Positions 7,026-15,573 are shown, counted from the first letter of the stretch. The stretch: 19,700 nt of DNA from an uncultured Porphyromonas sp. (GCA_943912835.1 CALTVJ010000029.1:1-19700); one strand, 5' to 3'. Translations and numbers: made by a program. Notes: generated from the sequence alone by a model not told the origin.

Positions 7026-8855
7026 TTATTTACGTTCAAATAGTAGCACAGGGAAGATATGAATAGGATTCGCTTGATCATTAGCAAGTATTCCTCCTAC
7101 AGACACTCTATGTTTATTAAAATAAGCAACATAAGACATATCAGCAGTCCTAGCAGTTGAAGTCCAATATACCCCGTGATTATTGTAATCGTAACCTGTA
7201 GGATCTAAAACTCGATAATTTTTACCTCCATATCGAGGGATCATCCTAGTAGTATATTTAGCTCCAGATTCATTCCAAAAAGATTCATTCGAAACATTGT
7301 TGATATCGTATTGAGTATCATTACCAATATAACGAGCCGTAATTTTAATCACAGCATTACCATCAGTTTCAGCAGGTAATGCTTCATAACGAAAAGCGGT
7401 ACGATATTTATTAGTTTCATCTTTAAATCGAACAGCATAACCTACTTGTGATTTTGAAATGTAATCACCCTTATAGTTCTTCAGCTTACCATTTATAGAA
7501 ATTAGAGGTTCTTCAATATTTAGATTTGTCTCTGGGAAGAAAGCAACTGTATTAGTAGTAACCCCATATAAATTGGCATTATCAGGAATTATACTTCTCC
7601 ACTCATATACCGAAGGTAAAGAATACTTTTTAGAAGCAATCACAACTGGATTCTTAAACCTTTTAATAGCTTCAGAATAAGAAAAGTACCCAACATTCGT
7701 ATTTCTAGTTTTATGATCTGTCACAAATGAAGTACCATTCTCTGCTACAGCGTACTCCGAGAGACGATCAAGTGTAGTACCAGACCACTCATAGATATCA
7801 TCTCCAGCACCCCAATTCTCTTCATAGTCTGTAAAAGACTCAGCCTCCATATCAATCCCTTCACGAATATGGAATGTAACAGGCACAGAACCATCTGGCA
7901 AACGTTTATTTGTGAAGAAAATTGGGTCTAATACTCCTCCTGTGGTAGCACGACGATTTACAATTACACGCTTAGGACGTACTTCATTTGTGTAATTATA
8001 ACTTCTGAGCCAAATATAGTACCAGCTAGATCTTTCGTTGGGCTTTAGTGTGATTTTATTTGGCAAAGGATACTCCATAGATATATTACTATAGGGAGTC
8101 CATCTTGGAAATCCATCTACATCACTATAAAGAAAATCAATATGTCCCTTATTAGTAAATGACACATCTCCAAAAACAATACTATGTACATCTTGAGAAG
8201 ATGATGTTGTATTTTCTATGCGAAAACGAAGCAAAGTACCCAAAGGCTTCATTTTAAGGGTTACCCTTCCTATTTTTGTTCTCTCTGAGTTTAGACTGAC
8301 CTCTTGCCAAAGGCTACAGTATGGGACATTAGGATAAATTTTGTGTCCACCATCAGGTTGTAAAACTTTATCATTTTTCGTTGGCATAAAAATCACCTTT
8401 GTTGGATGATCATTTTGGCGTATTTCAGCATACTCTACGCCATTATCTTCAGAAAGTAAAACCGCAGAAATATAATAAGGCTCATCTACTGTAGATGAAC
8501 TAGCTACAGGCACCTCTATTTGACCTGAATAGACAGCATAGTTCCGACCTGCAACTTTTGTAAACTTGTAAGTATTTATAATTGGAGTCCCCTCTTTACC
8601 TGCTTTTACAGCAATACGAAGATTAACATCCTTCTCCACCATATCAAGCCCAGTAAGCACACCTGAAGGGTCACTAGAAACACCATAAGCTACACGTAAT
8701 TTTTCATCATCTTGTACAGCAGACATCTCTACATCAACCCACTTTGTGGTTGCCCTATTTGTTTCTTTCTGAACGTTTGGCTCAGAAGTCTCCTTATTAC
8801 AAGAGAACAAAGCTAGTCCTAAAAAGACAGCACTAAAAAGTTTTGTTAAATTCAT
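7026..8855 (-). CDS. Large putative surface lipoprotein, function unknown
   Basis: The 609-aa product starts with a lipoprotein signal (MNLTKLFSAVFLGLALFSC); Cys19 is the expected lipidated residue and is followed by NKE, a charged stretch of the sort that exports Bacteroidetes lipoproteins to the cell surface. I do not recognise the N-terminal 350 or so residues, which look like beta-rich Ig-like or fimbrillin-like domains. The C-terminal third contains LPSVYEWRSIIP and, near the end, GVYWTST, aromatic motifs seen in Bacteroidetes surface proteins with a FISUMP-like or C-type-lectin-like module. It may be an adhesin or a fimbria-associated lipoprotein; this is inference. The gene is A/T-richer than its neighbours to the eye. 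A 44-codon ORF ends 42 bp upstream and a dedicated terminator lies downstream. Confidence 0.8.
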   Translation of the reverse strand: MNLTKLFSAVFLGLALFSCNKETSEPNVQKETNRATTKWVDVEMSAVQDDEKLRVAYGVSSDPSGVLTGLDMVEKDVNLRIAVKAGKEGTPIINTYKFTKVAGRNYAVYSGQIEVPVASSSTVDEPYYISAVLLSEDNGVEYAEIRQNDHPTKVIFMPTKNDKVLQPDGGHKIYPNVPYCSLWQEVSLNSERTKIGRVTLKMKPLGTLLRFRIENTTSSSQDVHSIVFGDVSFTNKGHIDFLYSDVDGFPRWTPYSNISMEYPLPNKITLKPNERSSWYYIWLRSYNYTNEVRPKRVIVNRRATTGGVLDPIFFTNKRLPDGSVPVTFHIREGIDMEAESFTDYEENWGAGDDIYEWSGTTLDRLSEYAVAENGTSFVTDHKTRNTNVGYFSYSEAIKRFKNPVVIASKKYSLPSVYEWRSIIPDNANLYGVTTNTVAFFPETNLNIEEPLISINGKLKNYKGDYISKSQVGYAVRFKDETNKYRTAFRYEALPAETDGNAVIKITARYIGNDTQYDINNVSNESFWNESGAKYTTRMIPRYGGKNYRVLDPTGYDYNNHGVYWTSTARTADMSYVAYFNKHRVSVGGILANDQANPIHIFPVLLFERK

Positions 8856-8897
8856 AAATCTTAGTTTATCTTGATTAATTATGAAGCGGAGAGAGGA

Positions 8898-9032
8898 TTA
8901 TACTCCCCATTCTTCTTTTTCTACAAAATCTTCAAAATCTGCATCTATTACAGATGCAGTATTTAGCAAGCGACAGAACCTCAATGAGTAAGTTTTGAGG
9001 CTGGGAGACTCGTAAATATTTTTTCTTTTCAT
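8898..9032 (-). CDS. Small 44-aa ORF preceding the lipoprotein gene
   Basis: Reading the minus strand from ATG at 9030-9032 gives 44 codons and TAA at 8898-8900. The product starts MKRKNIYESPSLKTYSLRF, has a middle CRLLNTASV and ends in an acidic, aromatic tail FEDFVEKEEWGV. It resembles the loose pattern of short Bacteroidales proteins (basic start, Y-x-x-P, then aliphatic patches and a small polar stretch) that I recall next to surface lipoprotein genes; that recollection is not a database match. It has no signal peptide or membrane span. It lies 42 bp upstream of the lipoprotein gene on the same strand, so the two are probably cotranscribed. Two hairpins (8979-9000 and 8939-8959) fall within it. 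Confidence 0.6.
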   Translation of the reverse strand: MKRKNIYESPSLKTYSLRFCRLLNTASVIDADFEDFVEKEEWGV

Positions 9033-9413
9033 AGTTTAAACATTAATATATTAAGCTCTGAAATAACACCAAGAATAGGCTCTCCAAGCACAAGAGAAAA
9101 AGACTAATTCTCAAAGCATTCAAAAAATCTTTGCAAAGAAAAAAAAAAACGACTTATGCAAATGCAGATTTCACTATCCAGTGCAACGGTGGGGGGGTGT
9201 GAGGAGTTTGCAATATTCAAAGCTAAAGAAAGAGATTATACCATATACATAGTTGTACTTGATTTAAGGCTACCTCTATAAGATCATTGGATATATCGAG
9301 GCGACATGAATCATCTCAATAGAACGACAATGATCAACTCACCGAGATGATAATTGTCTTTTAAGTTGGTCTAATTTTTGAGCTAATCAAGAGCAAATTT
9401 ATCGTAGAATTAG
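9033..9413. other. Gene-free region with homopolymer runs and inverted repeats
   Basis: I find no convincing gene between the 44-codon ORF and the acyl-CoA ligase promoter. It holds an 11-A run (9139-9149), a 12-bp palindrome TCTTTGCAAAGA (9128-9139), a 7-G run (9191-9197), and three interlocking inverted repeats between 9282 and 9358. A possible minus-strand -7 element TATTCTTG (9070-9077, one mismatch to TAnnTTTG) could drive the 44-codon ORF with a leader of about 30 nt, but support is weak. Confidence 0.5.
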
Positions 9414-9421
9414 TACCTTTG
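9414..9421 (+). promoter_or_regulatory. Candidate -7 element of the acyl-CoA ligase gene
   Basis: TACCTTTG is an exact match to TAnnTTTG. Transcription would begin near 9428, about 50 nt before the ATG at 9480, which supports that start over the upstream TTG at 9438. No clear -33 element is present. Confidence 0.5.
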
Positions 9422-9479
9422 CTCAAAATAAGAGGTTTTGTGCATAGCTTTTGCTAGTGCATTCATATTTAAGTTTGAA

Positions 9480-11177
9480 ATGTTAAGTACGAATCTTATA
9501 GCTCTCTATGAAGAGAGTTTCCAAAAACATTGGGATAACCCTGCGATAGCCAATTATGAAGGGACAAGCTATACGACAGGAGAAATGGCTACAGAAATAG
9601 CCAAACTACATCTACTTTTTGAGGCTTGTGAGCTCAAACGTGGAGATAAAGTCGCTGTAATGGGCAAAGACACTGCAGAATGGGTTATTATCTTTATGGC
9701 AACGATAACTTATGGAGCTGTCATTGTACCAATACTACAAGATTTTGCTCCAGCTGATGCTGTAAGTATAATTAACCATTCTGAGGCCAAAATCTTATTT
9801 ATCAATCAGAAGCTCTGGCAAAACTTAGAGCATAACAAATTACAGAACTTAAACTACGCTTTGGGGATACAAAGTCGTCATGCTTTTTACAGTTCAACGA
9901 CCCATCGCTCACTAGATGAGATTCTAATAAATCTCGACAGCTCCTTCATAGAGAAGTATCCCAAAGGCTTTAGCAAAGAAGATATTGCTTATTACAATAG
10001 ACCTAACTCTGAAGTCATACTACTGAACTATACTTCAGGGACGACAGGCTTCAGCAAAGGGGTAATGGTTACAGCCAATAACGTAGCGGGGAACGTCCTT
10101 TGGTGTCGCGACAACAACATCGTCCGTAGAGAGGACAAACTGCTCTCGTTTCTACCACTGGCACATACCTACGGTTGTATGATTAACTTGTTTTTAGCTC
10201 TCATCATAGGCACTCATGTTACATACTTAGGCAAAGCTCCTACACCAACCATCTTGCGTGCTGCATTCGCACACGTTCGCCCCAATATCATCATCTCTGT
10301 ACCTCTCGTTATTGAGAAAATTTATCTAAACTCTATTGCACCAAAGCTCAAAGAGCCTAAAGTCAAATTTATGCTCTCTATGCCTATCCTACGCAATATC
10401 GTTCACAAAAAAATCAGAGAAAGCCTTATTGCAGGTATGGGAGGAGAAGCACGCCTTGTGATTGTAGGTGGGGCAGCCCTCAACCCTGAGATTGGTGCAT
10501 TCCTCAAAAAAATCGGCTTCCCCATATCTGTTGGTTATGGTATGACAGAGTGTGCACCACTCATTAGTTTCACGCCACAGCCACACCTCTGGCGTTTAGG
10601 TTCTTGTGGGCAAGCACTCAAAGGCTATATGGAGGTACGTATCGCACCAACAGAAGACGAGCAAGGTCACCTTATGGATAGCAAAGATGATGCTGGCAAT
10701 ATGATTGGGGAAATACAAACAAAAGGCGAAAATACCTGTCTAGGCTATTACAAAAGCCCTGAGCATACACAAGCTCTCTTCACCGAAGATGGTTGGTTGC
10801 GTACGGGAGACTTAGGCTCTATGGACAAAGACGGCTTCATCTATATTAAGGGGCGTAGCAAAACGATGCTTTTGGGGTCAAGTGGACAAAACATATATCC
10901 AGAAGAAATCGAAGCCAAAATCAGCCTACTCCCCCATGTCATGGAGAGTGTTGTCTTGATGCGAAAAACTAGACTAGAAGCGCTTATCTACCTTAATCCT
11001 CTATCAATAGAAGCGGCAGGGATAAGTGTTGAAGAAGCTTGGCAAGAAGTGCTATCTAAACGAACAGAACTAAATAGCCAACTAGCCAACTACGAGCAGG
11101 TACAACGTTTTGAGCAACATCCAGAACCTTTCGAAAAAACACCAAAGCAGAGTATCAAACGCTTTTTGTATAAATAA
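9480..11177 (+). CDS. Long-chain fatty acid-CoA ligase (AMP-binding family)
   Basis: It activates fatty acids through an acyl-adenylate to acyl-CoA. Numbered from the ATG at 9480 (565 aa), the ATP-binding motif YTSGTTGFSKG is at 184-194, the adenylate motif GYGMTE at about 352-357, and the hinge region TGDLG...DGFIYIKGRSK at 442-461 with Asp444. IYPEEIEAKI follows, and KTPKQSIKRF at the C-terminus supplies the expected catalytic lysine region. The order matches the bacterial long-chain acyl-CoA synthetases of the FadD15/FACS type. The frame extends to a TTG at 9438, but the ATG lies downstream of the candidate promoter. It appears monocistronic, with a strong hairpin after it. Chain-length preference cannot be read from sequence. 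Confidence 0.9.
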   Translation: MLSTNLIALYEESFQKHWDNPAIANYEGTSYTTGEMATEIAKLHLLFEACELKRGDKVAVMGKDTAEWVIIFMATITYGAVIVPILQDFAPADAVSIINHSEAKILFINQKLWQNLEHNKLQNLNYALGIQSRHAFYSSTTHRSLDEILINLDSSFIEKYPKGFSKEDIAYYNRPNSEVILLNYTSGTTGFSKGVMVTANNVAGNVLWCRDNNIVRREDKLLSFLPLAHTYGCMINLFLALIIGTHVTYLGKAPTPTILRAAFAHVRPNIIISVPLVIEKIYLNSIAPKLKEPKVKFMLSMPILRNIVHKKIRESLIAGMGGEARLVIVGGAALNPEIGAFLKKIGFPISVGYGMTECAPLISFTPQPHLWRLGSCGQALKGYMEVRIAPTEDEQGHLMDSKDDAGNMIGEIQTKGENTCLGYYKSPEHTQALFTEDGWLRTGDLGSMDKDGFIYIKGRSKTMLLGSSGQNIYPEEIEAKISLLPHVMESVVLMRKTRLEALIYLNPLSIEAAGISVEEAWQEVLSKRTELNSQLANYEQVQRFEQHPEPFEKTPKQSIKRFLYK

Positions 11178-11224
11178 TCATTGATGCATCATAATAGGAT
11201 AATCTGCCAAACATCAACGAATAC

Positions 11225-11258
11225 AGAGCTATCACAACATTGAGTTTGTGATAGCTCT
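11225..11258 (+). terminator. Terminator of the acyl-CoA ligase gene
   Basis: AGAGCTATCACAA (11225-11237) and TTGTGATAGCTCT (11246-11258) form a perfect 13-bp stem with an 8-nt loop, followed by CTTATTATAT. It lies 47 bp after the ligase stop and upstream of the parA promoter. Confidence 0.85.
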
Positions 11259-11305
11259 CTTATTATATCACAGGTTTGATTTCCGACCTTCCCTCTCAAA
11301 AATTG

Positions 11306-11313
11306 TATCTTTG
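11306..11313 (+). promoter_or_regulatory. Candidate -7 element of the parA operon
   Basis: TATCTTTG is an exact TAnnTTTG match 25 bp before the parA ATG, giving a very short leader. A TTTG at 11275-11278 is farther upstream than the usual -33 spacing. No other likely promoter was noticed before the end of the eight-gene run. Confidence 0.55.
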
Positions 11314-11338
11314 TATAATTAAAGAGAGAAAACGAAAC

Positions 11339-12100
11339 ATGGGAAAAATCATAGCTATCGCAAATCAAAAAGGTGGAGTCGGTAAAACGACAACAGCTAT
11401 AAATTTGGCTGCATCATTGGCTACACTTGAGAGAAGAGTCTTACTTGTAGATACAGACCCTCAAGCTAATGCATCCTCTGGTATAGGAGTAGATATCGCT
11501 AATCTTGGTCATACCATATACGAATGTCTGTGTGCTGGTCTACCTGCAGAAAAAGCCATTCTCAACACAGCTATTGATGGACTAGATGTACTTCCCTCAC
11601 ATATCGACTTAGCAGGCGCCGACATAGAGCTTCTTGAACAAAACAACAGAGAGTATATACTAAAAGAGGTACTCAGACTCGTTATAGATAAGTACGACTA
11701 TATACTGATAGACTGCTCACCCTCTCTAGGTCTGATTACAGTTAACTCTCTCGTAGCAGCAGACTCTGTCATCATACCAGTACAATGTGAGTACTTCGCT
11801 TTGGAAGGGATCAGCAAGCTACTGAATACAATCAAAATAGTCAAGACTCGTCTTAACCATAAATTAGAGATTGAAGGCTTCTTGATGACCATGTATGATA
11901 GTCGTACTAAATTGAATAACCAGATCTATGAGGAGGTAAAAAATCACTTCCAAGATTTAGTCTTCCAAACAGTTATTCAACGCAATGTAAAACTAGGAGA
12001 AGCTCCAAGCCATGGGCTACCCGCCCTACTCTACGATGCTGATAGCCGTGGAGCTGTTAACCATTTACAACTTGCTGAAGAGCTTATTCGTAGGAAATAA
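11339..12100 (+). CDS. parA: Chromosome-partitioning ATPase ParA (Soj)
   Basis: ParA is a P-loop ATPase that moves ParB-bound origin regions along the nucleoid. The 253-aa product has the deviant Walker A motif KGGVGKTT (11-18, with both signature lysines), Walker A' LLVDTDPQ (Asp38, Asp40) and Walker B YILIDCSPSLG with Asp125. The short N-terminus with no DNA-binding extension marks the chromosomal Soj type rather than the P1-plasmid type. The frame is open back to 11276, but the ATG at 11339 starts immediately before the first strand (MGKIIAIANQ) and just after the -7 element. parB begins 8 bp after its stop. Confidence 0.95.
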   Translation: MGKIIAIANQKGGVGKTTTAINLAASLATLERRVLLVDTDPQANASSGIGVDIANLGHTIYECLCAGLPAEKAILNTAIDGLDVLPSHIDLAGADIELLEQNNREYILKEVLRLVIDKYDYILIDCSPSLGLITVNSLVAADSVIIPVQCEYFALEGISKLLNTIKIVKTRLNHKLEIEGFLMTMYDSRTKLNNQIYEEVKNHFQDLVFQTVIQRNVKLGEAPSHGLPALLYDADSRGAVNHLQLAEELIRRK

Positions 12101-12108
12101 AGATCAAG

Positions 12109-13026
12109 ATGAAAAAAAACAAATCGGTATTAGGTAAAGGTCTTAACTCTATGCTAGGAGGCTCTCATGGTGTCTCTATCATAGATACCCCACGCACAGA
12201 TGGAGGTACAAGCATTGCCAACATAGCATTAGATAAAATATACCCCAACGAGAGCCAACCTCGTCAGCATTTTGACGAAGAGCGATTGAGCGAACTTGCT
12301 GACTCGATACGTCAACTAGGCTTAGTACAACCCATCACAGTCTACCCAGATAGTGCTGGTCGTTACTGCATCATCTCAGGCGAGCGACGTTACAGAGCAT
12401 CAAAGTTAGCGGGTCTAAGCGAGATACCAGCATATATCAGAGAGGTTGAGGATAAAGAAGTTTTAGAATTGGCTCTCGTAGAGAACATACAGAGAGAAAA
12501 CCTCAATGCGATTGAGGTTGCTCTAGCTTACCAAGGGCTACTAGAGCGTACTGGAGCTACACACGAAGCTATAGCAGAGCGGGTCGGTAAAAAACGTACG
12601 AGTGTAAGCAACTATCTACGATTACTGCGTCTACCCAGCGAAATACAACTTGGGTTAAGCGAGCATAAACTTGAGATGGGGCATGCTCGTGCTCTATTGC
12701 AAATAGAAGATACAGAGCGACAAATGGAGCTATATCATCTATGTATTCAAGAAGGGCTAAGCGTTAGAGAAGTGGAAGAAATTGCACGTGCCATCAAGGA
12801 GGGAAAAAATAACGAAGAAGTTCCTGCTCCAAAGGCTAAATCTCAAGCGAACAATACCAAAATATACAAAACCCTCGAGGAACATCTAGGCAAAGTATTT
12901 GGTTCTAAAGTCAGCCTGAAGTGCAATCCTAATGGACAAGGGCGCATCAGCATTCCTTTCTCTTCCGAAAGCGATATGGAACGCCTCATAGCCCTATTGG
13001 AGCGAGTTCAGGATATAAACACTTAG
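12109..13026 (+). CDS. parB: Chromosome-partitioning protein ParB (Spo0J)
   Basis: ParB loads at parS, binds CTP and spreads as a clamp, acting with ParA and condensin loading. The 305-aa product has the ParB N-terminal domain (about 37-125) with the CTP-binding motif GERRYRAS at 91-98, the ENIQRENLN box at 125-133, a helix-turn-helix at about 148-175 (THEAIAERVGKKRTSVSNYL) and a C-terminal dimerisation region after a linker rich in Lys, Asn and Ala. I saw no site resembling the parS palindrome TGTTTCACGTGAAACA in the window, although I had no search tool. It is followed 12 bp later by the DUF5683 gene. Confidence 0.95.
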   Translation: MKKNKSVLGKGLNSMLGGSHGVSIIDTPRTDGGTSIANIALDKIYPNESQPRQHFDEERLSELADSIRQLGLVQPITVYPDSAGRYCIISGERRYRASKLAGLSEIPAYIREVEDKEVLELALVENIQRENLNAIEVALAYQGLLERTGATHEAIAERVGKKRTSVSNYLRLLRLPSEIQLGLSEHKLEMGHARALLQIEDTERQMELYHLCIQEGLSVREVEEIARAIKEGKNNEEVPAPKAKSQANNTKIYKTLEEHLGKVFGSKVSLKCNPNGQGRISIPFSSESDMERLIALLERVQDINT

Positions 13027-13038
13027 TACGCCAACATC

Positions 13039-13749
13039 ATGTATCATAGGGTCACACTACTCCTGTCTTGCTACTTACTCTTGTCTCTATCCTTCTTAAA
13101 ATTAGAAGCACAAGTAGAACAAGCACAAAGCCCTATAACAGAGGGTCAAGAAGAGGCGATCATTAAGCCTATAGACCTTCGTCTTAAAGCTAGTGATAGT
13201 CTACATATAGCACAAGCTAAAGAACTTAGCCTATCTACAACAAAAACATGGACTCCCAAAGGAAGTAAGGCTCTACTATGGAGTATTATCCCAGGGGGAG
13301 GTCAAATATACAACCGAAAATACTGGAAGTTGCCTATCGTATGGGGTAGCTTGATGACTTGTGCCTATTTCATTAGCTTCAATGGTCGTATGTATAACGA
13401 ATATCATGCAGCCTATCGTGACCTGATGAGTGCAGACCCATCAAAAAATACAGCATGGTTAGCTTTTGCGCCAAAAGGAGCAAAACCTGAAGATTTTGCT
13501 CAATACAGCAACCTCAAAGGTACTTTACAACGTGGTAATGACTACTACCGTCGCTATCGCGACTTATCAATCGTACTCGCTATTGGTATCTATGGTTTAA
13601 GTATGCTAGATGCCTACGTTGATGCAGAGCTATTTACATTTGATATTTCCCCAGATCTATCCATGCGCGTAAGTCCAACTTTAATACCAGCTACAGGACA
13701 AACTAAGCAAACTTACCACGTTGGTATGGGATGCCAACTAACATTCTAA
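13039..13749 (+). CDS. DUF5683-family exported or membrane protein
   Basis: The 236-aa product has an N-terminal signal sequence (hydrophobic 5-22, ending LEAQ). The core matches the Bacteroidetes DUF5683 family: KALLWSIIPGGGQIYNRKYWKLPIVW with a small-residue turn, a hydrophobic segment (about 95-113), an aromatic and charged middle with YYRRYRDLS, then a second hydrophobic segment (about 178-190) ending in LDAYVDAELF. The function is not known. Its place between parB and a lytic transglycosylase suggests an envelope role. Gaps are 12 bp upstream and 14 bp downstream. Confidence 0.8.
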   Translation: MYHRVTLLLSCYLLLSLSFLKLEAQVEQAQSPITEGQEEAIIKPIDLRLKASDSLHIAQAKELSLSTTKTWTPKGSKALLWSIIPGGGQIYNRKYWKLPIVWGSLMTCAYFISFNGRMYNEYHAAYRDLMSADPSKNTAWLAFAPKGAKPEDFAQYSNLKGTLQRGNDYYRRYRDLSIVLAIGIYGLSMLDAYVDAELFTFDISPDLSMRVSPTLIPATGQTKQTYHVGMGCQLTF

Positions 13750-13763
13750 AATTACAACAAACA

Positions 13764-15542
13764 ATGAGACATCATATATCCATCATATTATTTTCGCTAT
13801 TGTCCTTTGGGACTATTGCGGCGCAAACGTCCCCGAGTAATAGTCAAAACACACAGTTACCACAAGAAAAGTTAGAACTCCCTAAATCTCTCGACTACGA
13901 ACTCGAACAACTGCTACAACGTTGGTATGAGGGCTACGAGCGACGTAGTATCTCTCCCTACGCGCTTGCTGAGAGTATGCCTGCACCCAAAACAGCAGAC
14001 TCCGTATATATCAATATGCTGGATCGTATCCCATCAGCGATTCGACTAACTTACAATCCTATTGTACGGGAGAGTATTGAGCTCTATCTCTATCGTCGTC
14101 GTCCGCTACTATCGCTTATGCTCTCACTTGGCGACCTATATTTCCCAGACATTGAAGCAGAGTTGGATCGGCACAAACTTCCACTTGAGCTAAAATATTT
14201 AACAATCGTTGAGAGTGCCCTCAACCCCTCAGCCATATCTCCCGCTGGAGCTGCTGGACTATGGCAATTTATGCTACCTACAGCAAAAAGGTATGGTCTT
14301 AGTGTGAATAGTTTGGTCGACGAAAGAATGGATCCAATAAAAGGGACTGAGGCTGCTTGCAAAATGCTCAAAGAGCTATATGCCATCTACAACGATTGGT
14401 GGCTCGTTATGGCGGCCTACAATTGTGGCCCAGGAAACGTTAATCGAGCGATAGCACGTTCGGGAGGGAATCGAAGTTTTTGGAAAATATATCCATATCT
14501 TCCCAGAGAAACCAGACGATATGTTCCTCTTTATATCGGGGTCTATTATGCTATGTATTATGCCCATCATTATGGGATAAAAGCTAGAGAGCTAGATCGC
14601 AATCTTGCAACAGAGTATTACGAAGTTACACAGACTACATCATTCGCCAAACTAGCTAGCTTAACAGGATTATCTATTGAGCAGATCAAAGCCTACAACC
14701 CTCAGTTTCGCAGAGGTATTGTGCCATGGAACCACACACCCTATCAAGTACGACTCCCTCTCAGAGCAGTCATGCGTCTGGAAGGGTACTCTCCAGAGGA
14801 ACTCAGAAGTAAGGAGCTAGAAGTCTCTCTTGAGAGTACACAAGATAGTGGTCTCACTCCCCGAGTATATGCTTTAGAAGATGACAAGTACATCTATCAT
14901 ATCGTAGCAAGACGAGAAACAGTCGAATCCATCGCTAGACGTTACAAAGTTAACACTAAACAAATTAGAGCCTGGAACAAAATAGGCAAGCGTGGACTCA
15001 AGCAAGGTCGTCGCATCATTGTAGGACTGAAAACGACAGTGTCAAAACCAAGTAAGGAGGGCTCCCAACCTCATAATGAAATAAATACAGCTACTAGCTT
15101 AGACAGCCTAACAAGCACTCCAAAAGCCCCCAAACATGATAACCGAAATACACATATCGTAGCAAAAGGTGAGACCTTAATTAGTCTCGCTATGCATTAC
15201 AATATCAACGTAAATAAATTAAAACAACTCAATCAGCTCAAAAAAGACGAAGTTAGCCCAGGTGATACCCTTCTCGTGACAGAACTGCCAACTCAAATCA
15301 CAACCGGTACAGTTCCCTCAAATAAACCAAACGATATCTCATCACAAGTCAAGGTTAAGCAACAAGCTAATACACAGGAAAGTAGACAAAATAAAACAAT
15401 TCAACGTTACAAGATTAAAAAGGGAGATACTCTATCAAAAATAGCCAAGATGCACGGTGTGCGCATTGAGACTCTGCGTCACACAAACAACCTAAAAAAC
15501 GACCACCTAAAAATTGGTCAGATCATTCGTATCGAGAAGTAG
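13764..15542 (+). CDS. mltD: MltD-like membrane-bound lytic transglycosylase with LysM repeats
   Basis: The enzyme cleaves peptidoglycan glycan strands, forming 1,6-anhydro-MurNAc ends, in the periplasm. Numbered from the ATG at 13764 (592 aa), residues 1-21 form a signal peptide ending AAQ. The SLT domain spans about 140-265 with catalytic Glu150 in IVESALNP, AAGLWQFM, and MAAYNCGPGNVNRAI. LysM modules lie at about 376-420, 464-505 and 548-591, and a degenerate fourth one may be at about 286-332. The frame opens at 13731, inside the DUF5683 gene, but the ATG at 13764 precedes a proper signal peptide and clears the upstream stop by 14 bp. MltD itself usually carries fewer LysM modules and is a lipoprotein; no lipobox is seen here. 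Confidence 0.9.
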   Translation: MRHHISIILFSLLSFGTIAAQTSPSNSQNTQLPQEKLELPKSLDYELEQLLQRWYEGYERRSISPYALAESMPAPKTADSVYINMLDRIPSAIRLTYNPIVRESIELYLYRRRPLLSLMLSLGDLYFPDIEAELDRHKLPLELKYLTIVESALNPSAISPAGAAGLWQFMLPTAKRYGLSVNSLVDERMDPIKGTEAACKMLKELYAIYNDWWLVMAAYNCGPGNVNRAIARSGGNRSFWKIYPYLPRETRRYVPLYIGVYYAMYYAHHYGIKARELDRNLATEYYEVTQTTSFAKLASLTGLSIEQIKAYNPQFRRGIVPWNHTPYQVRLPLRAVMRLEGYSPEELRSKELEVSLESTQDSGLTPRVYALEDDKYIYHIVARRETVESIARRYKVNTKQIRAWNKIGKRGLKQGRRIIVGLKTTVSKPSKEGSQPHNEINTATSLDSLTSTPKAPKHDNRNTHIVAKGETLISLAMHYNINVNKLKQLNQLKKDEVSPGDTLLVTELPTQITTGTVPSNKPNDISSQVKVKQQANTQESRQNKTIQRYKIKKGDTLSKIAKMHGVRIETLRHTNNLKNDHLKIGQIIRIEK

Positions 15543-15573
15543 ACTATCTTCATACCTCGAATAAACAGCAAGA

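Noticed and set aside
9156..9281. 41-aa plus-strand ORF containing the G7 run and a Gly-Gly pair
   Set aside because: It has no homology I recognise and no neighbouring exporter, and it could arise by chance; the Gly-Gly is too weak to call a leader peptide.
11306..13026. parS sites near parAB
   Set aside because: I saw no TGTTTCACGTGAAACA-like palindrome, but I could not run a search, so absence is not proven.
14090..14386. 98-aa minus-strand ORF in the lytic transglycosylase gene
   Set aside because: It lies antisense to the catalytic domain with no signal of its own.
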